A stretch of DNA of 36,891 nt from Acidobacteriota bacterium (GTDB lineage Bacteria; Acidobacteriota; Terriglobia; Terriglobales; Acidobacteriaceae): assembly GCA_019241535.1 (NCBI GenBank), contig JAFAWX010000050.1, positions 1 through 36,891 on the forward strand, given 5' to 3'. The notes under the pieces are model-generated. The model made no database searches and was not told where the DNA came from. It worked only from the letters and a program-made list of their open reading frames with translations. Numbering within the stretch: the stretch's first letter is position 1; every line of letters starts with the position of its first letter. The translations under genes were made by a program, and so were the position numbers. This document shows positions 17,666 to 26,311 of the stretch, one piece after another.

Positions 17666-18512
17666 ATACCGGAAACTTCGTCGCCAACTGATGGATTATT
17701 TCTTCACCGGGCTCGCGGGCAGCTTGTCGGTGGTGGTGGTGGGAGCCCTGGTGGCCATTTTCGCCTACCTGGTTATCCGGGGTGCGGGAGCGCTGAACTT
17801 TTCATTCTTCACCGAGCCTCCCCGGCCGGTAGGCGAGGCTGGCGGAGGCATGGCCAATGGAATCCTAGGCTCGCTGATGATTCTGGCTATCGCTAGCGTG
17901 TTTGGCGTTCCCGTGGGAATTGCGGCGGGAGTATACCTTGCCGAATTCGGGCGCCATCGTTTGGCAAAACTGGTTCGCTTTACCGCCGATGTGCTTAACG
18001 GAGTGCCTTCGATCGTCATTGGGCTGGTCGCTTACGGGCTGGTAGTGATCGAGCAAAGACACTTTTCCGCCTTCGCGGGAGGAGTCGGTCTGGCCATCAT
18101 GATGATCCCGACCGTGACGCGCTCGACGGAGGAAATGCTCCTGCTGGTACCCCAAGCCGTGCGGGAAGCGGCGCTCGGGTTAGGCATTCCGCAATGGCGT
18201 ACTACTGTTTCGATCATCCTGGCTACGGCCCGCTCCGGGATCATTACCGGGGTAATGCTGGCGTTCGCGCGGGTTGCCGGTGAAACGGCTCCGCTGCTTT
18301 TTACCGCCTTCGGCAACCAGTTCTGGAGCTTCAGCCCAGGCCAGCCGATTGCCGCCCTTCCTCTGCAGATTTTTACCTATGCTATTTCGCCCTTTGACGA
18401 GTGGCACCGGCAGGCTTGGGCGGGCGCCCTGGTGCTTGTCATTCTTATTGTGGGGACGACTACAGCCGTGCGCTTCCTGTTCCTCAGGAGTACGCTCGGA
18501 GGAGCCCGCTAG
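17655..18512 (+). CDS. pstA: Phosphate ABC transporter permease PstA
   Basis: PstA is the second membrane half of the phosphate importer. The 285-residue product shows the first helix near residues 20-40, VLNGVPSIVIGLVAYGLVV, the EAA loop REAALGLGIPQWRTTVSIIL, and ARVAGETAPLLFTAFGN, all expected in PstA. The ATG lies within the end of pstC with GGTGAGG just before it, so translation is probably coupled. The TAG stop is followed immediately by the pstB ATG. No anomalies are seen. Confidence 0.95.
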   Translation: MPNKYRKLRRQLMDYFFTGLAGSLSVVVVGALVAIFAYLVIRGAGALNFSFFTEPPRPVGEAGGGMANGILGSLMILAIASVFGVPVGIAAGVYLAEFGRHRLAKLVRFTADVLNGVPSIVIGLVAYGLVVIEQRHFSAFAGGVGLAIMMIPTVTRSTEEMLLLVPQAVREAALGLGIPQWRTTVSIILATARSGIITGVMLAFARVAGETAPLLFTAFGNQFWSFSPGQPIAALPLQIFTYAISPFDEWHRQAWAGALVLVILIVGTTTAVRFLFLRSTLGGAR

Positions 18513-19268
18513 ATGAGCACCGCCGTTGAGGTGCGCAATCTCAAAGCCTGGTTCGGCCCGACCGAGGCGCTGCACGGTATCGACATGTCCATTGCCTCGA
18601 CTCACGCTACGGCCGTGATCGGGCCCTCCGGATGTGGCAAGTCCACCTTTATTCGCTGCCTCAATCGTATGCACGAAACCAATCCGGAGGCTCGGGCCGA
18701 AGGCGAAGTCAAGATCGGGGGCATGGACATTTATGGTGTGCCGGCTGTTGACGTGCGGCGGCGGGTAGGGATGGTGTTTCAGAAAGCGAATCCATTTCCC
18801 ACCATGTCCATCTATGACAATGTAGCCGCCGGTCTGAAGCTGAACGGGATGCGCGATCGCCGGGTGCTCGATGAGGTTGTCGAGCACTCGCTGCAGCAGG
18901 CGGCGCTGTGGGAAGAAGTCAAGGATGTGCTCAAGAAGAAATCTGGAGCGAGCCTTTCCGGTGGTCAGCAGCAGCGCCTGTGCATTGCGCGCTCCCTGGC
19001 AGTAGATCCGGAGGTGCTGCTGATGGACGAACCGGCTTCGGCTCTCGATCCCATCTCCACCGCCAAAATCGAGGACCTGATCTTCGAGCTGAAACAGAAG
19101 CTCACCATCGTTATTGTGACTCATAATATGCAGCAGGCGTCTCGGGTGGCTGAATTCACGGGATTTTTCCTGATGGGCAGCCTGGTTGAGTTCGATCGCA
19201 CAGAAAAAATCTTCACTAATCCGTCGGACAAGCGAACAGAGGATTACATTACGGGCAGGTTTGGATGA
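18513..19268 (+). CDS. pstB: Phosphate ABC transporter ATP-binding protein PstB
   Basis: PstB hydrolyses ATP to drive phosphate import through PstCA. At 251 residues it is the normal size. The Walker A motif GPSGCGKS is at residues 37-44, the Q-loop in [20 protein letters not shown], the signature LSGGQQQR starts at residue 148, the Walker B segment VLLMDE ends at D172-E173, and the switch histidine is in [11 protein letters not shown]. The ATG directly abuts the pstA stop. The stop overlaps the phoU start in ATGA. The PstB-specific [12 protein letters not shown] stretch separates it from other ABC ATPases. Confidence 0.97.
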   Translation: MSTAVEVRNLKAWFGPTEALHGIDMSIASTHATAVIGPSGCGKSTFIRCLNRMHETNPEARAEGEVKIGGMDIYGVPAVDVRRRVGMVFQKANPFPTMSIYDNVAAGLKLNGMRDRRVLDEVVEHSLQQAALWEEVKDVLKKKSGASLSGGQQQRLCIARSLAVDPEVLLMDEPASALDPISTAKIEDLIFELKQKLTIVIVTHNMQQASRVAEFTGFFLMGSLVEFDRTEKIFTNPSDKRTEDYITGRFG

Positions 19269-19942
19269 CACGCATTCGCTTCCATCAGGAACTGGAGGAA
19301 CTAAAGCACCGAATTCTGGCCATGGCGGGAATGGCGGAGCAAGCGGTGGACCTCGCGGTTGAAGCCTACACCGAGCGCGATTTAGGGCTTTGTCAGCGCG
19401 TGCTCACGAACGAAGCGGCCATTAACCGTGCCGAGCGCGAGGTGGACGAGTTTGCCATCGATCTGCTGGCCATGCAGCAGCCGATGGCCATCGACCTTCG
19501 CTTTATTCTCGCCGTCATCAAGATCAATGCCGATCTCGAGCGGGTAGGAGACCAGGCAGTCAACATCGTGCAACGCGTAATGAACATGATCGAACTGGCG
19601 CCGGCTGAGTTGCCGGTGGACATTCCCGCGATGGCGGCGCGGGCACGCGCCATGGTCAGGGACGCGCTGCGGGCCTTCATTGAAGGCGACCCGGAGCTCG
19701 CCCGGCACGTTCTGGTGGCCGACGACGAGATCGACCGCATGAACAAAGAAGCCTTTGCCGCCCTGTCCGCCTGCATGCAGTCTAAGCCCGATTGGGCCGC
19801 GCAGGCTCTCGACGCCCTGTCGATTGCGCGCAACCTGGAACGGGTCGCGGACCATGCTACCAACATTGCCGAGGACGTCATTTTCTGGATCCGCGGGGCT
19901 GACGTTCGCCACGGCGCAGGGCAGAGCCTGGCGGGGAGCTGA
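19265..19942 (+). CDS. phoU: Phosphate signalling regulator PhoU
   Basis: PhoU links the Pst transporter to the PhoR kinase and lowers Pho signalling when phosphate is ample. The 225-residue, all-helical product has two repeats, with [18 protein letters not shown] in the first and [20 protein letters not shown] in the second. The acidic residues in these E/DxxxD motifs bind metal. It starts within ATGA at the pstB stop and is followed after 8 bp by the phoB-like gene. The N terminus [20 protein letters not shown] is typical. This is the canonical phoU of the locus, distinct from the paralogue at 14626. Confidence 0.94.
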   Translation: MTRIRFHQELEELKHRILAMAGMAEQAVDLAVEAYTERDLGLCQRVLTNEAAINRAEREVDEFAIDLLAMQQPMAIDLRFILAVIKINADLERVGDQAVNIVQRVMNMIELAPAELPVDIPAMAARARAMVRDALRAFIEGDPELARHVLVADDEIDRMNKEAFAALSACMQSKPDWAAQALDALSIARNLERVADHATNIAEDVIFWIRGADVRHGAGQSLAGS

Positions 19943-19950
19943 CAAAGGGC

Positions 19951-20655
19951 ATGCCGCAGGCCTTGAGCCCGACAATTTTCATTCTGGAAGATGATCCCGA
20001 TATTGCAGGACTGCTGAAGCATCATCTCCAGCCTGCAGGTTATGGCGTCTCCTGGTTTCCAACGAGTGCGGGATTTCTTGACGAAATGCACGCCCGCCGG
20101 CCGGCTCTTGTGATCCTGGACATCATGGTTCCAGGCAGCAGCGGGCTGGATGTTGCTAAATCGATTCGCAGCAACTCGGCGCTGGCCGGCATTCCCCTGG
20201 TGTTTGTGACCGCCCGCACGGCAGAATCCGACCGCCTGCGGGGCTTTGAAATCGGTGCCGACGACTACATCACCAAGCCGTTCAGCCCCAAGGAAGTGGT
20301 GGCCCGGGTCAAGGCGGTCCTGCGCCGCTTCGAACCACCGCTCAAGAAAGAAATCGTGCGCGCCGGCGATCTTATGATCGACACCGCTGCCATGCGCCTG
20401 ACCGTGCGCACGGAAGCAGTGGTGACCACCGCGACCGAATTCCGCCTCATTGAATTTCTTGCCTCCCATCCCGGCCGTGTCTTCACGCGCAAGAGCCTCC
20501 TCGACGCGGTTTGGCATGACACTGCCTTTGTTACCCCTCGGATTGTAGATGTGTATATTCGCCGTCTGCGAGAGAAAATAGAACGTGACCCGGAAAAACC
20601 GCGTCATATACATACCGTGCGCGGCGCCGGCTACATGTTCGAGGTTCGTAAGTGA
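19951..20655 (+). CDS. phoB: PhoB/PhoP-type response regulator (OmpR family)
   Basis: The 234-residue protein has an N-terminal receiver and a C-terminal winged-helix DNA-binding domain. The receiver has the acidic pair in EDD (residues 13-15), the phosphate-accepting D57 in VILDIMVPG, T88, and K109 in YITKPF. The C-terminal part has RLIEFLASHPGRVFTRKSLL and VDVYIRRLREKIE, the recognition-helix region of OmpR-type regulators. It probably activates phosphate-starvation genes, including the pst genes before it. The start ATG lies 8 bp after phoU; its ribosome site is unclear, since AAAGGG is very close and GGGGAG is 14 nt away. The stop overlaps phoR (GTGA). The PhoB name rests mainly on context. 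Confidence 0.88.
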   Translation: MPQALSPTIFILEDDPDIAGLLKHHLQPAGYGVSWFPTSAGFLDEMHARRPALVILDIMVPGSSGLDVAKSIRSNSALAGIPLVFVTARTAESDRLRGFEIGADDYITKPFSPKEVVARVKAVLRRFEPPLKKEIVRAGDLMIDTAAMRLTVRTEAVVTTATEFRLIEFLASHPGRVFTRKSLLDAVWHDTAFVTPRIVDVYIRRLREKIERDPEKPRHIHTVRGAGYMFEVRK

Positions 20656-22412
20656 GACAGCGGATTTTCCTGAAGCTTCTTATTCTGATCGTCGTGGTCG
20701 TAGGGGTCTCGACCGCCGCTTTGGACCTCCTCGTGCGAAGGAGCTGGGAGGGTTCGCTGTCGGCCGAGCTTGACCAGAGTCTGCGAGACAAGGCGGAAAT
20801 GTTTGCCGCCGCGGCAAATCGCGATGCAGGGCGGATTCCCTTTCCCCAATTGGCGCAACAGGTCGCGGTCGCGGCCCGCGCGCGGGCTACCATCATCGAT
20901 CGTTCCGGCAGAGTGCTGGCCGATTCCGAGGCGCAGGCTGGCGAGATGGAGAATCATGCCACCCGCCCGGAATTCCGCGCCGCCCTGGCCGGACGTCTGG
21001 GAACGAATACCCGCCTCAGCCGGACGCTGGGAATCGAATTTCACTATGTCGCCGTGCCCACCGACTTTGGCGCCGTGCGGCTTGCCTACCCGCTATCCTC
21101 GATCCGGGCCGAAGGGGCTAAGGCGCGCAAAGAATTGCTGCTCGCTTCGGCGGCGGCGCTTCTGGTCGGTCTCGCCCTAGCCCTGATCGGAGCCGAAAGC
21201 ATAGCCCGGCGGCTGCGCAGGATAGTGGCCTTTGCCCAGGAGATTTCGCGCGGTAACCTGTCCGCCCGCCTGCCCGAATCGGGAGGAGACGAGATCGGCA
21301 TGCTGGCAATGACGCTCGACAAGACTGCGCGGCAGCTAGAGACGAACTTCCGCAATTTGGAAAGCAGCCGCCAGCAGCTTGAGACCCTGCTCAACAGCAT
21401 GGAGGACGCGGTGGTGGCGGTCTCGCCTAAACGCGAGGTGGCGTGGTTCAACGGTGCCATGCAGCGTCTGGCCGTGAGTTCCATTTCCGTAGGGACGCCA
21501 CTCATTCGCGCCGTGCGCGACCCGGATCTGCTGCGCGTCGTCGGAGAGGTGCTAACCGGCCGGGAGGCGCAAACCGTCTCGCTTTACTCGCTCGCTCCGG
21601 GCCGCAGCTTCAGCATGACTTCCGCTCCATTGCCTAACGGAGGAGCGGTTTGCGTGCTGCGTGACAGCACGGAAATTGCACGCGTTGAGCGTACGCGACG
21701 CGACTTCATCGCCAACGTCTCCCACGAGCTGCGCACACCCCTGACCTCCCTACTGGGCTATACGGAAACATTGCTCGACGAAGTTGCGGACACAAAAACA
21801 CGCGAGTTTTTGGAAATCATCCGCCGCAACGCTCAGCGCATGAGCCGCCTGACGGAGGATTTACTGATACTGGCGCGGGTAGAATCTGGCGAGTACCCGC
21901 TCGCGCAGGCTTCCGTACCCGCCCCGGAATTGCTCAAGGAAGCGCAACTTTCGTTCACCGACGTTGTCAAAAGCAGAGGGCTGACAATCACGGTGGCCGG
22001 ATCACCCGATCTCGAGGTGTTTGCCGATCGGGACGCTATCCATCAGGTGTTTGCCAATCTGATTGACAACGCCTTAAAGTACGCAACCGGCACCGGAAGA
22101 ATCGAGATCGGTGCCCGTGAAAGACTCCGCAACGTCGAGTTTTACGTACGCGATTTCGGTCCGGGAATTGCCTCCGAGCATCTGACGCGCCTGTTTGAAC
22201 GTTTTTACCGCGTGGACAAGGCGCGATCGCGCGAGGCGGGAGGTACCGGGCTGGGGCTGGCGATTGTGAAACATATCGTTCTCAATCACGGAGGGGAGAC
22301 GGGAGTAACCAGCGAGCTTGGCCATGGCTCGGTCTTTTGGTTCAGGCTGCCGGTTTCAGAAGTCAAGGCGGAGGCAGGGCCGGAAACCGCCATCCACGAA
22401 ACGCGCACTTAG
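20652..22412 (+). CDS. phoR: PhoR-type sensor histidine kinase
   Basis: The 586-residue kinase has a first transmembrane helix at about residues 5-25, an extracytoplasmic segment of roughly 135 residues, a second helix at about 160-182, a HAMP linker, and a PAS-like domain (VVAVSPKREVAWFNGAMQRL). The HisKA domain carries phospho-acceptor H358 in SHELRTPLTSLLGY. The ATPase domain has the N-box NLIDNALKYA, then DFGPGI and GTGLGLAIVKHI. E. coli PhoR lacks a large periplasmic domain, so this kinase is of the longer type seen in Bacillus PhoR. It starts with GTG overlapping the phoB stop, so the pair is translationally coupled. Its convergent neighbour ends 51 bp away. Confidence 0.9.
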   Translation: MRQRIFLKLLILIVVVVGVSTAALDLLVRRSWEGSLSAELDQSLRDKAEMFAAAANRDAGRIPFPQLAQQVAVAARARATIIDRSGRVLADSEAQAGEMENHATRPEFRAALAGRLGTNTRLSRTLGIEFHYVAVPTDFGAVRLAYPLSSIRAEGAKARKELLLASAAALLVGLALALIGAESIARRLRRIVAFAQEISRGNLSARLPESGGDEIGMLAMTLDKTARQLETNFRNLESSRQQLETLLNSMEDAVVAVSPKREVAWFNGAMQRLAVSSISVGTPLIRAVRDPDLLRVVGEVLTGREAQTVSLYSLAPGRSFSMTSAPLPNGGAVCVLRDSTEIARVERTRRDFIANVSHELRTPLTSLLGYTETLLDEVADTKTREFLEIIRRNAQRMSRLTEDLLILARVESGEYPLAQASVPAPELLKEAQLSFTDVVKSRGLTITVAGSPDLEVFADRDAIHQVFANLIDNALKYATGTGRIEIGARERLRNVEFYVRDFGPGIASEHLTRLFERFYRVDKARSREAGGTGLGLAIVKHIVLNHGGETGVTSELGHGSVFWFRLPVSEVKAEAGPETAIHETRT

Positions 22413-22463
22413 TCCATTGGCTACGCTTGACCCCCAGCCAAAATTGGATGTCTGTGTATGAGC

Positions 22464-24050
22464 CTATCGCCAGTGCTTAACCCGCGGCCAGAGGTCTTTC
22501 AGCGATGAAAATTTCTTACCCCGGCAGATGAAAACATCAATATTCTTTTCCAGGGCGTACGGATTGTCGGCCGAGGTTCCCACGTACTCCACTTGGGTCC
22601 ACAGCCGCTCGAGTGTTTCCCGGGTGTCGTCGAGAACTATCAGGCAATCACCCGAGTAGTTGCCGGGACCCCAAAGATACCATGTCTGGTGCCCGCTTAG
22701 CGCCCGGGGCATACCGTAGCGCCGACCGAAAAAGTCGATTGCTCCTGCTTGACCGTAGTCTTGAGCGAAGATGCCGCAGTCGCTGCGCTCGTCGGGTTTG
22801 AGTTGGTTCCAGGCAAGGGCGGTTTCGGCGACAATTTCTTCCCAGCCGAACTGGTCGGAATACCACTGCGGCAGCACCGCCCGTGTGTGCGAATGCTCCA
22901 TGACCGGCAGCTTCATCGGCAGGTATCTCATATAGGCGATGAAGGAGTCTGGTGACAAGATTGGCGCTGCCACTGGAGCGAGGTACAGGCCGCTGGTCAC
23001 CAGGATAGCGATGATCGTTGCTTTCAGTCGTCTTCGGCCGGCACTCCCGAGGAAGTGTTCGATCCTGACCGCGCCGGCTGCGAGCAGCATGGGGTAGACG
23101 GGAGAAAGATAGTAGTTCTTGCCATGCAGTAAAAAAAAGACACCATAACAAACCACATAGCTCCAGCCGAGAACGCGGTAGCGTCGGAGCGGCGCCCACA
23201 GGAATAGGGCAATCAGACCGGCGATCCAGATCGGAGCGGTCAGCGGGTGAACGAGCAGCGTTTGTTGGAGAAAATACTGCCCGGCGGGAAGTATTACGTC
23301 TCGCCCTTCGGCACGGATGTTGTGCATCAGCTGCAGGAAAGGCCAGCGGCGGTGGGTGTTCCAGAGGAAATTGGGAAGAAAAATGAGGAACGCCGCCAGA
23401 GCCCCGAGCCAGACCCATTGAGTGCGCAACACCCGGCGCTCGTCGGTGAGGATTACGCCAACGACAATAGCCAACCCAAACAGCGCGATCGAGTACTTCT
23501 CCTCCAGCCCAAGGCCGGCGATCACGCCCGCCCACAGCCAGTAACGCGGGTCAGCGCGCTTTATGGCCAGAATCACCGAATACGCGCAGCCCATCCACAA
23601 GTTCGGCTCCAGGCAATTGGTTCCAAGAAGACTGCCATTGGAAAGGTACTGCGGGGCGATTGCTATGGTGACGGCACTGAGGACGAGCGCAAAACGCCTG
23701 CCCCCAAATTCGCGGGCAATGAGGGCAGTCTGCACCACCAGAAAAGAAGATGCCAGAGCCGGAACGAACCGAATGCTGCGCAGGGAATCGCCTAGGAGCG
23801 CGCGGCAGATGTGGATCAGGAAAGGAATCAGCGGCGGCTGGTCAACATATCCCCAGGCCAGGTGCTCGCCGCAGGACATATAGTCAAATTCGTCGCGAAA
23901 ATAGCCGTAGCCCTTATTGAAATAGATGTGAAAGAGAAATTTTACAGTGGCAATGGCCACTACGATAGCCATGCCGCTGGCTCGCAGGCGCAAGTCGTTG
24001 TCCTCTCGGAGTTCAATCGTGCGAGCACTGGTTACAATCTGCGATTCCAT
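22464..24050 (-). CDS. ArnT/PMT-like membrane glycosyltransferase
   Basis: The 528-residue polytopic protein has about ten hydrophobic segments and a first periplasmic loop with the family acidic motif: GYFRDEFDYMSCGEHLAWG, then YVDQPPLIPFL. This pattern belongs to the GT-C fold dolichyl/undecaprenyl-phosphate-sugar transferases (PMT_2, ArnT-like). They move a sugar from a lipid carrier to lipid A, glycans or proteins on the periplasmic side. The C-terminal 120 residues form a soluble domain. The ATG at 24050 is chosen because the hydrophobic core begins soon after and GGAA lies upstream. The frame is open further upstream to 24401, but that part encodes a helicase fragment and is not family sequence. 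The acceptor cannot be inferred. Confidence 0.83.
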   Translation of the reverse strand: MESQIVTSARTIELREDNDLRLRASGMAIVVAIATVKFLFHIYFNKGYGYFRDEFDYMSCGEHLAWGYVDQPPLIPFLIHICRALLGDSLRSIRFVPALASSFLVVQTALIAREFGGRRFALVLSAVTIAIAPQYLSNGSLLGTNCLEPNLWMGCAYSVILAIKRADPRYWLWAGVIAGLGLEEKYSIALFGLAIVVGVILTDERRVLRTQWVWLGALAAFLIFLPNFLWNTHRRWPFLQLMHNIRAEGRDVILPAGQYFLQQTLLVHPLTAPIWIAGLIALFLWAPLRRYRVLGWSYVVCYGVFFLLHGKNYYLSPVYPMLLAAGAVRIEHFLGSAGRRRLKATIIAILVTSGLYLAPVAAPILSPDSFIAYMRYLPMKLPVMEHSHTRAVLPQWYSDQFGWEEIVAETALAWNQLKPDERSDCGIFAQDYGQAGAIDFFGRRYGMPRALSGHQTWYLWGPGNYSGDCLIVLDDTRETLERLWTQVEYVGTSADNPYALEKNIDVFICRGKKFSSLKDLWPRVKHWR

Positions 24051-24131
24051 CGAGCAGTTCCGACATTGTATCGGACGCCGCCTGCAAAAATCGCGACCAG
24101 GCGCAGGATGTAATTTCTTTGGCGCTTCAGG

Positions 24132-24401
24132 TGCGATTCTGTCTGCTACTATCACGACCTTATCCACGCGTCGCCGGGTGGCCGTGAAGCCGATCAGGTA
24201 ACGGGAACCATGAGCTTCGAAGAGGTCGAAGTGATCGAAGATGCGCCGATAGCTGGGAGCGACTGCGTGCTGTGCTTCATCAACAACCACGATCGAAAAC
24301 TCATGCGGCTGAAGCCGTGACAAGCATGCGCCGTCGCGGGACAGGGTTCGAACCGAAGCATTGACAACCTGCCGGTACCCGTCGGTAATGAACTCGGCCG
24401 G
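24132..24401 (-). pseudogene. Relic of a superfamily II (DEAD/DEAH-type) helicase
   Basis: This minus-strand segment opens after a TAG (24402-24404) and reads through VNASVRTLSRDG, then FSIVVVDEAQHAVAPSYRRI and LIGFTATRRRVDK. These match the motif II (DEAH/DEAQ) and motif III (TAT) region of SF2 helicases that have the VVVDEAHHA and GFTATP pattern. Walker A (motif I) and the whole C-terminal RecA-like half are absent. After the TAT motif the sequence soon loses similarity and runs, without a stop, into the glycosyltransferase frame. It is probably the remains of a deleted gene, not a working chimera. There is no convincing ribosome site for it. Confidence 0.7.
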
Positions 24402-24865
24402 CTATGTAAGCGTCTTTAATTGTTGTTAACGCTTCGCTCTAGTACGGGCGGAGACTCGAGGTGGTGAGAGTCTGCGTGTTGCTCATGGCCTAGGAACTAC
24501 TTTATGGAAATCAGCAACTGCCGAGCCGCCCGGTGTGGCAACGCAGGGTTCTGATTGCTGCAGCTCGGAGATGGCCTTGCCATCATCTCGCCCGTCCGGC
24601 GAGCATTAGTAGGCTTACCCCTGTCCGCCGCGTGTTGGGGGCCAGCCGCTTGATGGCCGAGGGGGGACCACAGCACTGAAATCCGGATCCTTCCGCTGAG
24701 CTTGGATAGAGGCCTGCCGAAGGCCACCCCAGAGCGCGCGAGGCCTGCTGCATAACAAATCTCGGGCTCTTGTAACCTTTGTCGGGTTTTCGAATCACAC
24801 TCTGGTTAGCCTTTCTTCGGAAACAGTGTATGGAACGCCGCATCGACAGCCGGGGATTCAGACTT
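24402..24865. other. Intergenic gap with no recognised gene
   Basis: These 464 bp lie between the helicase relic and the molybdoenzyme gene. Open frames on the minus strand (24497-24727 and 24583-24987) have Ser/Arg/Pro-rich products without motifs. A TGTAACCTTT block at 24771-24780 is 86 bp before the molybdoenzyme start and looks like a -35 element of an ECF-dependent promoter. No matching -10 element at 16-17 bp was found. The sequence next to the relic could hold more of the deleted gene, but no Walker A-like motif was seen. Confidence 0.45.
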
Positions 24866-25549
24866 ATGAATCGGCGTGAACTGCTGAAATTCACGCCGCT
24901 CCTCGCATTTGGGGCATTGGCTGTTCCGAAACTCCAGAAGCCGTTCTTGAAAGCAGGTCTGGGATTGAGCGACTGGGTTTCAGCCAAGCTTTACCGCTCC
25001 CATCATCTTGCGACCACGTTTTCGGACTCTGAACTAACTCCGCTCGATAAGTTCCCGGTCAACGACTACGACGTTGACGATCCGGATCTCGATCTCGATA
25101 GTTGGACGCTTGCCGTCGGAGGTGCAGTCGAGAGGCCCGGAGAGTACAGGCTGGGCGACATTCAAGCCCTTCCGCTGTACCGGCAGAACACGCGCCACGT
25201 TTGTGTGGAGGGTTGGGACGTGATCGGGCGCTTTGGCGGGGCGCGCCTCTCTGACTTCCTGAAAACTGTCGGTGCGCAGCCGGGGGCACGTTTTGTCACG
25301 GTCGAATGTGCTGATGACTATTACGAGTCCCTTGACATGGCCACAGCACTACATCCCCAGACTCTGCTTTGCTACGAAATGTACGATCGGCCGCTGACGC
25401 GCGAACACGGGGCGCCTTTGCGTCTACAAATTCCCACCAAAATTGGATACAAGCAGGCCAAATACCTGACCAAGTTGAAACTCACACATGTGCTCGAGCG
25501 GGTTGGTTACTGGGAAGATCAGGGTTACTCGAAGTTTTACGGGCTCTAG
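24866..25549 (+). CDS. Molybdopterin-dependent oxidoreductase (sulfite oxidase / MsrP-like fold)
   Basis: This 227-residue protein has the sulfite-oxidase-type molybdopterin fold. TRHVCVEGWDVIGRFGG contains the expected cysteine ligand to molybdenum (C113), followed by GARLSDFLKTVG and, later, HGAPLRLQIPTKIGYKQAK. The N terminus MNRRELLKFTPLLAFGALAV has a twin-arginine pattern (NRRELLK) and a hydrophobic stretch, so Tat export to the periplasm is likely. ATG 24866 puts the RR at residues 3-4; ATG 24830 is a possible earlier start, and both lack a good ribosome site. The protein is shorter than E. coli MsrP (334). The cytochrome b gene follows after 15 bp, as for enzymes that exchange electrons with quinone. 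The substrate is unknown; sulfoxides, sulfite or others are all possible. Confidence 0.82.
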   Translation: MNRRELLKFTPLLAFGALAVPKLQKPFLKAGLGLSDWVSAKLYRSHHLATTFSDSELTPLDKFPVNDYDVDDPDLDLDSWTLAVGGAVERPGEYRLGDIQALPLYRQNTRHVCVEGWDVIGRFGGARLSDFLKTVGAQPGARFVTVECADDYYESLDMATALHPQTLLCYEMYDRPLTREHGAPLRLQIPTKIGYKQAKYLTKLKLTHVLERVGYWEDQGYSKFYGL

Positions 25550-25564
25550 GAGGGCGGTGTCGGC

Positions 25565-26260
25565 ATGTCGGCGAAGGAAGTCACGATCGAGAACAGAAAA
25601 ACCGGCGAGATTACCGACGCTGTCTATGAGCACCCTCTGATCATTCGCTACTGCCACTGGCTCAATGCGGTGGCATTGTTCGTTCTCGCCGGAAGCGGCC
25701 TCCAAATCTTTCGCGCCTTTCCGAGCTTCGGAGCGAAAATCCCGCAGAAGGTGCTCATCAATTGGCCGCCCTCGCTTGCAATCGGGGGCTGGCTCGGAGG
25801 CGCTCTCCAGTGGCATCTCACCTTTGCCTGGATCTACATCGGCACGGGCCTTCTCTACCTTGCCTACCAGGTTTTAAGCGGAAACTATAAACAGGTGCTG
25901 TTTGTGAGCCGCGATCTCCCGGGAGTTTGGCCCATGGTGCGCCACTACTTCCTCTTCGGTCCTAGGCCAGCGCCCCGGGAAGCCTATAACGCCTTGCAGA
26001 AGCATGCCTATACGTCGGTCTTCGTCTTAGGCGTACTATCGGTCGGGACGGGTTTTGTCTTGTGGAAGCCGGTTCAGTTTTCCTGGCTGGCGTGGATGAT
26101 GGGCGGTTTTCACTGGGCGCGGCTCTGGCATTTCCTTATCTTGTGGGCGATGGTGGCTTTCGTGTTCGGCCATCTGGTGATGGTGGTTGTGCACGGGTGG
26201 AATAACTTTGTCTCAATGTTGACGGGATGGAAGAAGGATCCGGAATACATTCGGAGGTAG
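25565..26260 (+). CDS. Cytochrome b561-type membrane protein, partner of the molybdoenzyme
   Basis: The 231-residue protein has four to five transmembrane helices. Histidines placed to bind two b hemes are H31 (RYCHWLNA), H84 (LQWHLTFAW), and others in the last helices (LWHFLILWAM; FGHLVMVVVHGW). This is the pattern of the bacterial cytochrome b561 / Ni-hydrogenase b-type subunit family, which carries electrons between quinol and a periplasmic enzyme. AGGAGGG spans the molybdoenzyme stop, about 10 nt before the ATG. The tight spacing argues for one transcript and a two-subunit complex. It is not the six-helix MsrQ family judging by its motifs, so this is not a standard MsrPQ pair. Confidence 0.82.
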   Translation: MSAKEVTIENRKTGEITDAVYEHPLIIRYCHWLNAVALFVLAGSGLQIFRAFPSFGAKIPQKVLINWPPSLAIGGWLGGALQWHLTFAWIYIGTGLLYLAYQVLSGNYKQVLFVSRDLPGVWPMVRHYFLFGPRPAPREAYNALQKHAYTSVFVLGVLSVGTGFVLWKPVQFSWLAWMMGGFHWARLWHFLILWAMVAFVFGHLVMVVVHGWNNFVSMLTGWKKDPEYIRR

Positions 26261-26311
26261 CAGGCCTTCCCGAGAGTAGTGGTCCTGCCGTTTACGGTGA
26301 GGAGGTAGGTG

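Noticed and set aside
18180-20613. Long minus-strand open frames of 363 and 406 codons
   Set aside because: They run opposite pstB, phoU and phoB, which have intact motifs; high GC content leaves antisense frames open.
22417-22441. TTGGCT and AGCCAA arms between phoR and the glycosyltransferase as a bidirectional terminator
   Set aside because: Only 6 bp with a 13-base loop and no T-run on either side; too weak to call.
24051-24323. Upstream extension of the glycosyltransferase as a real helicase-glycosyltransferase fusion
   Set aside because: The upstream part lacks most helicase motifs, has no ribosome site, and the glycosyltransferase has its own ATG and family-like N terminus at 24050.
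24344-24354. GGGTTCGAACC, a tRNA T-loop-like sequence
   Set aside because: It lies inside the helicase relic coding sequence (VRTLSRDG region) and no acceptor, D or anticodon arms fit around it.
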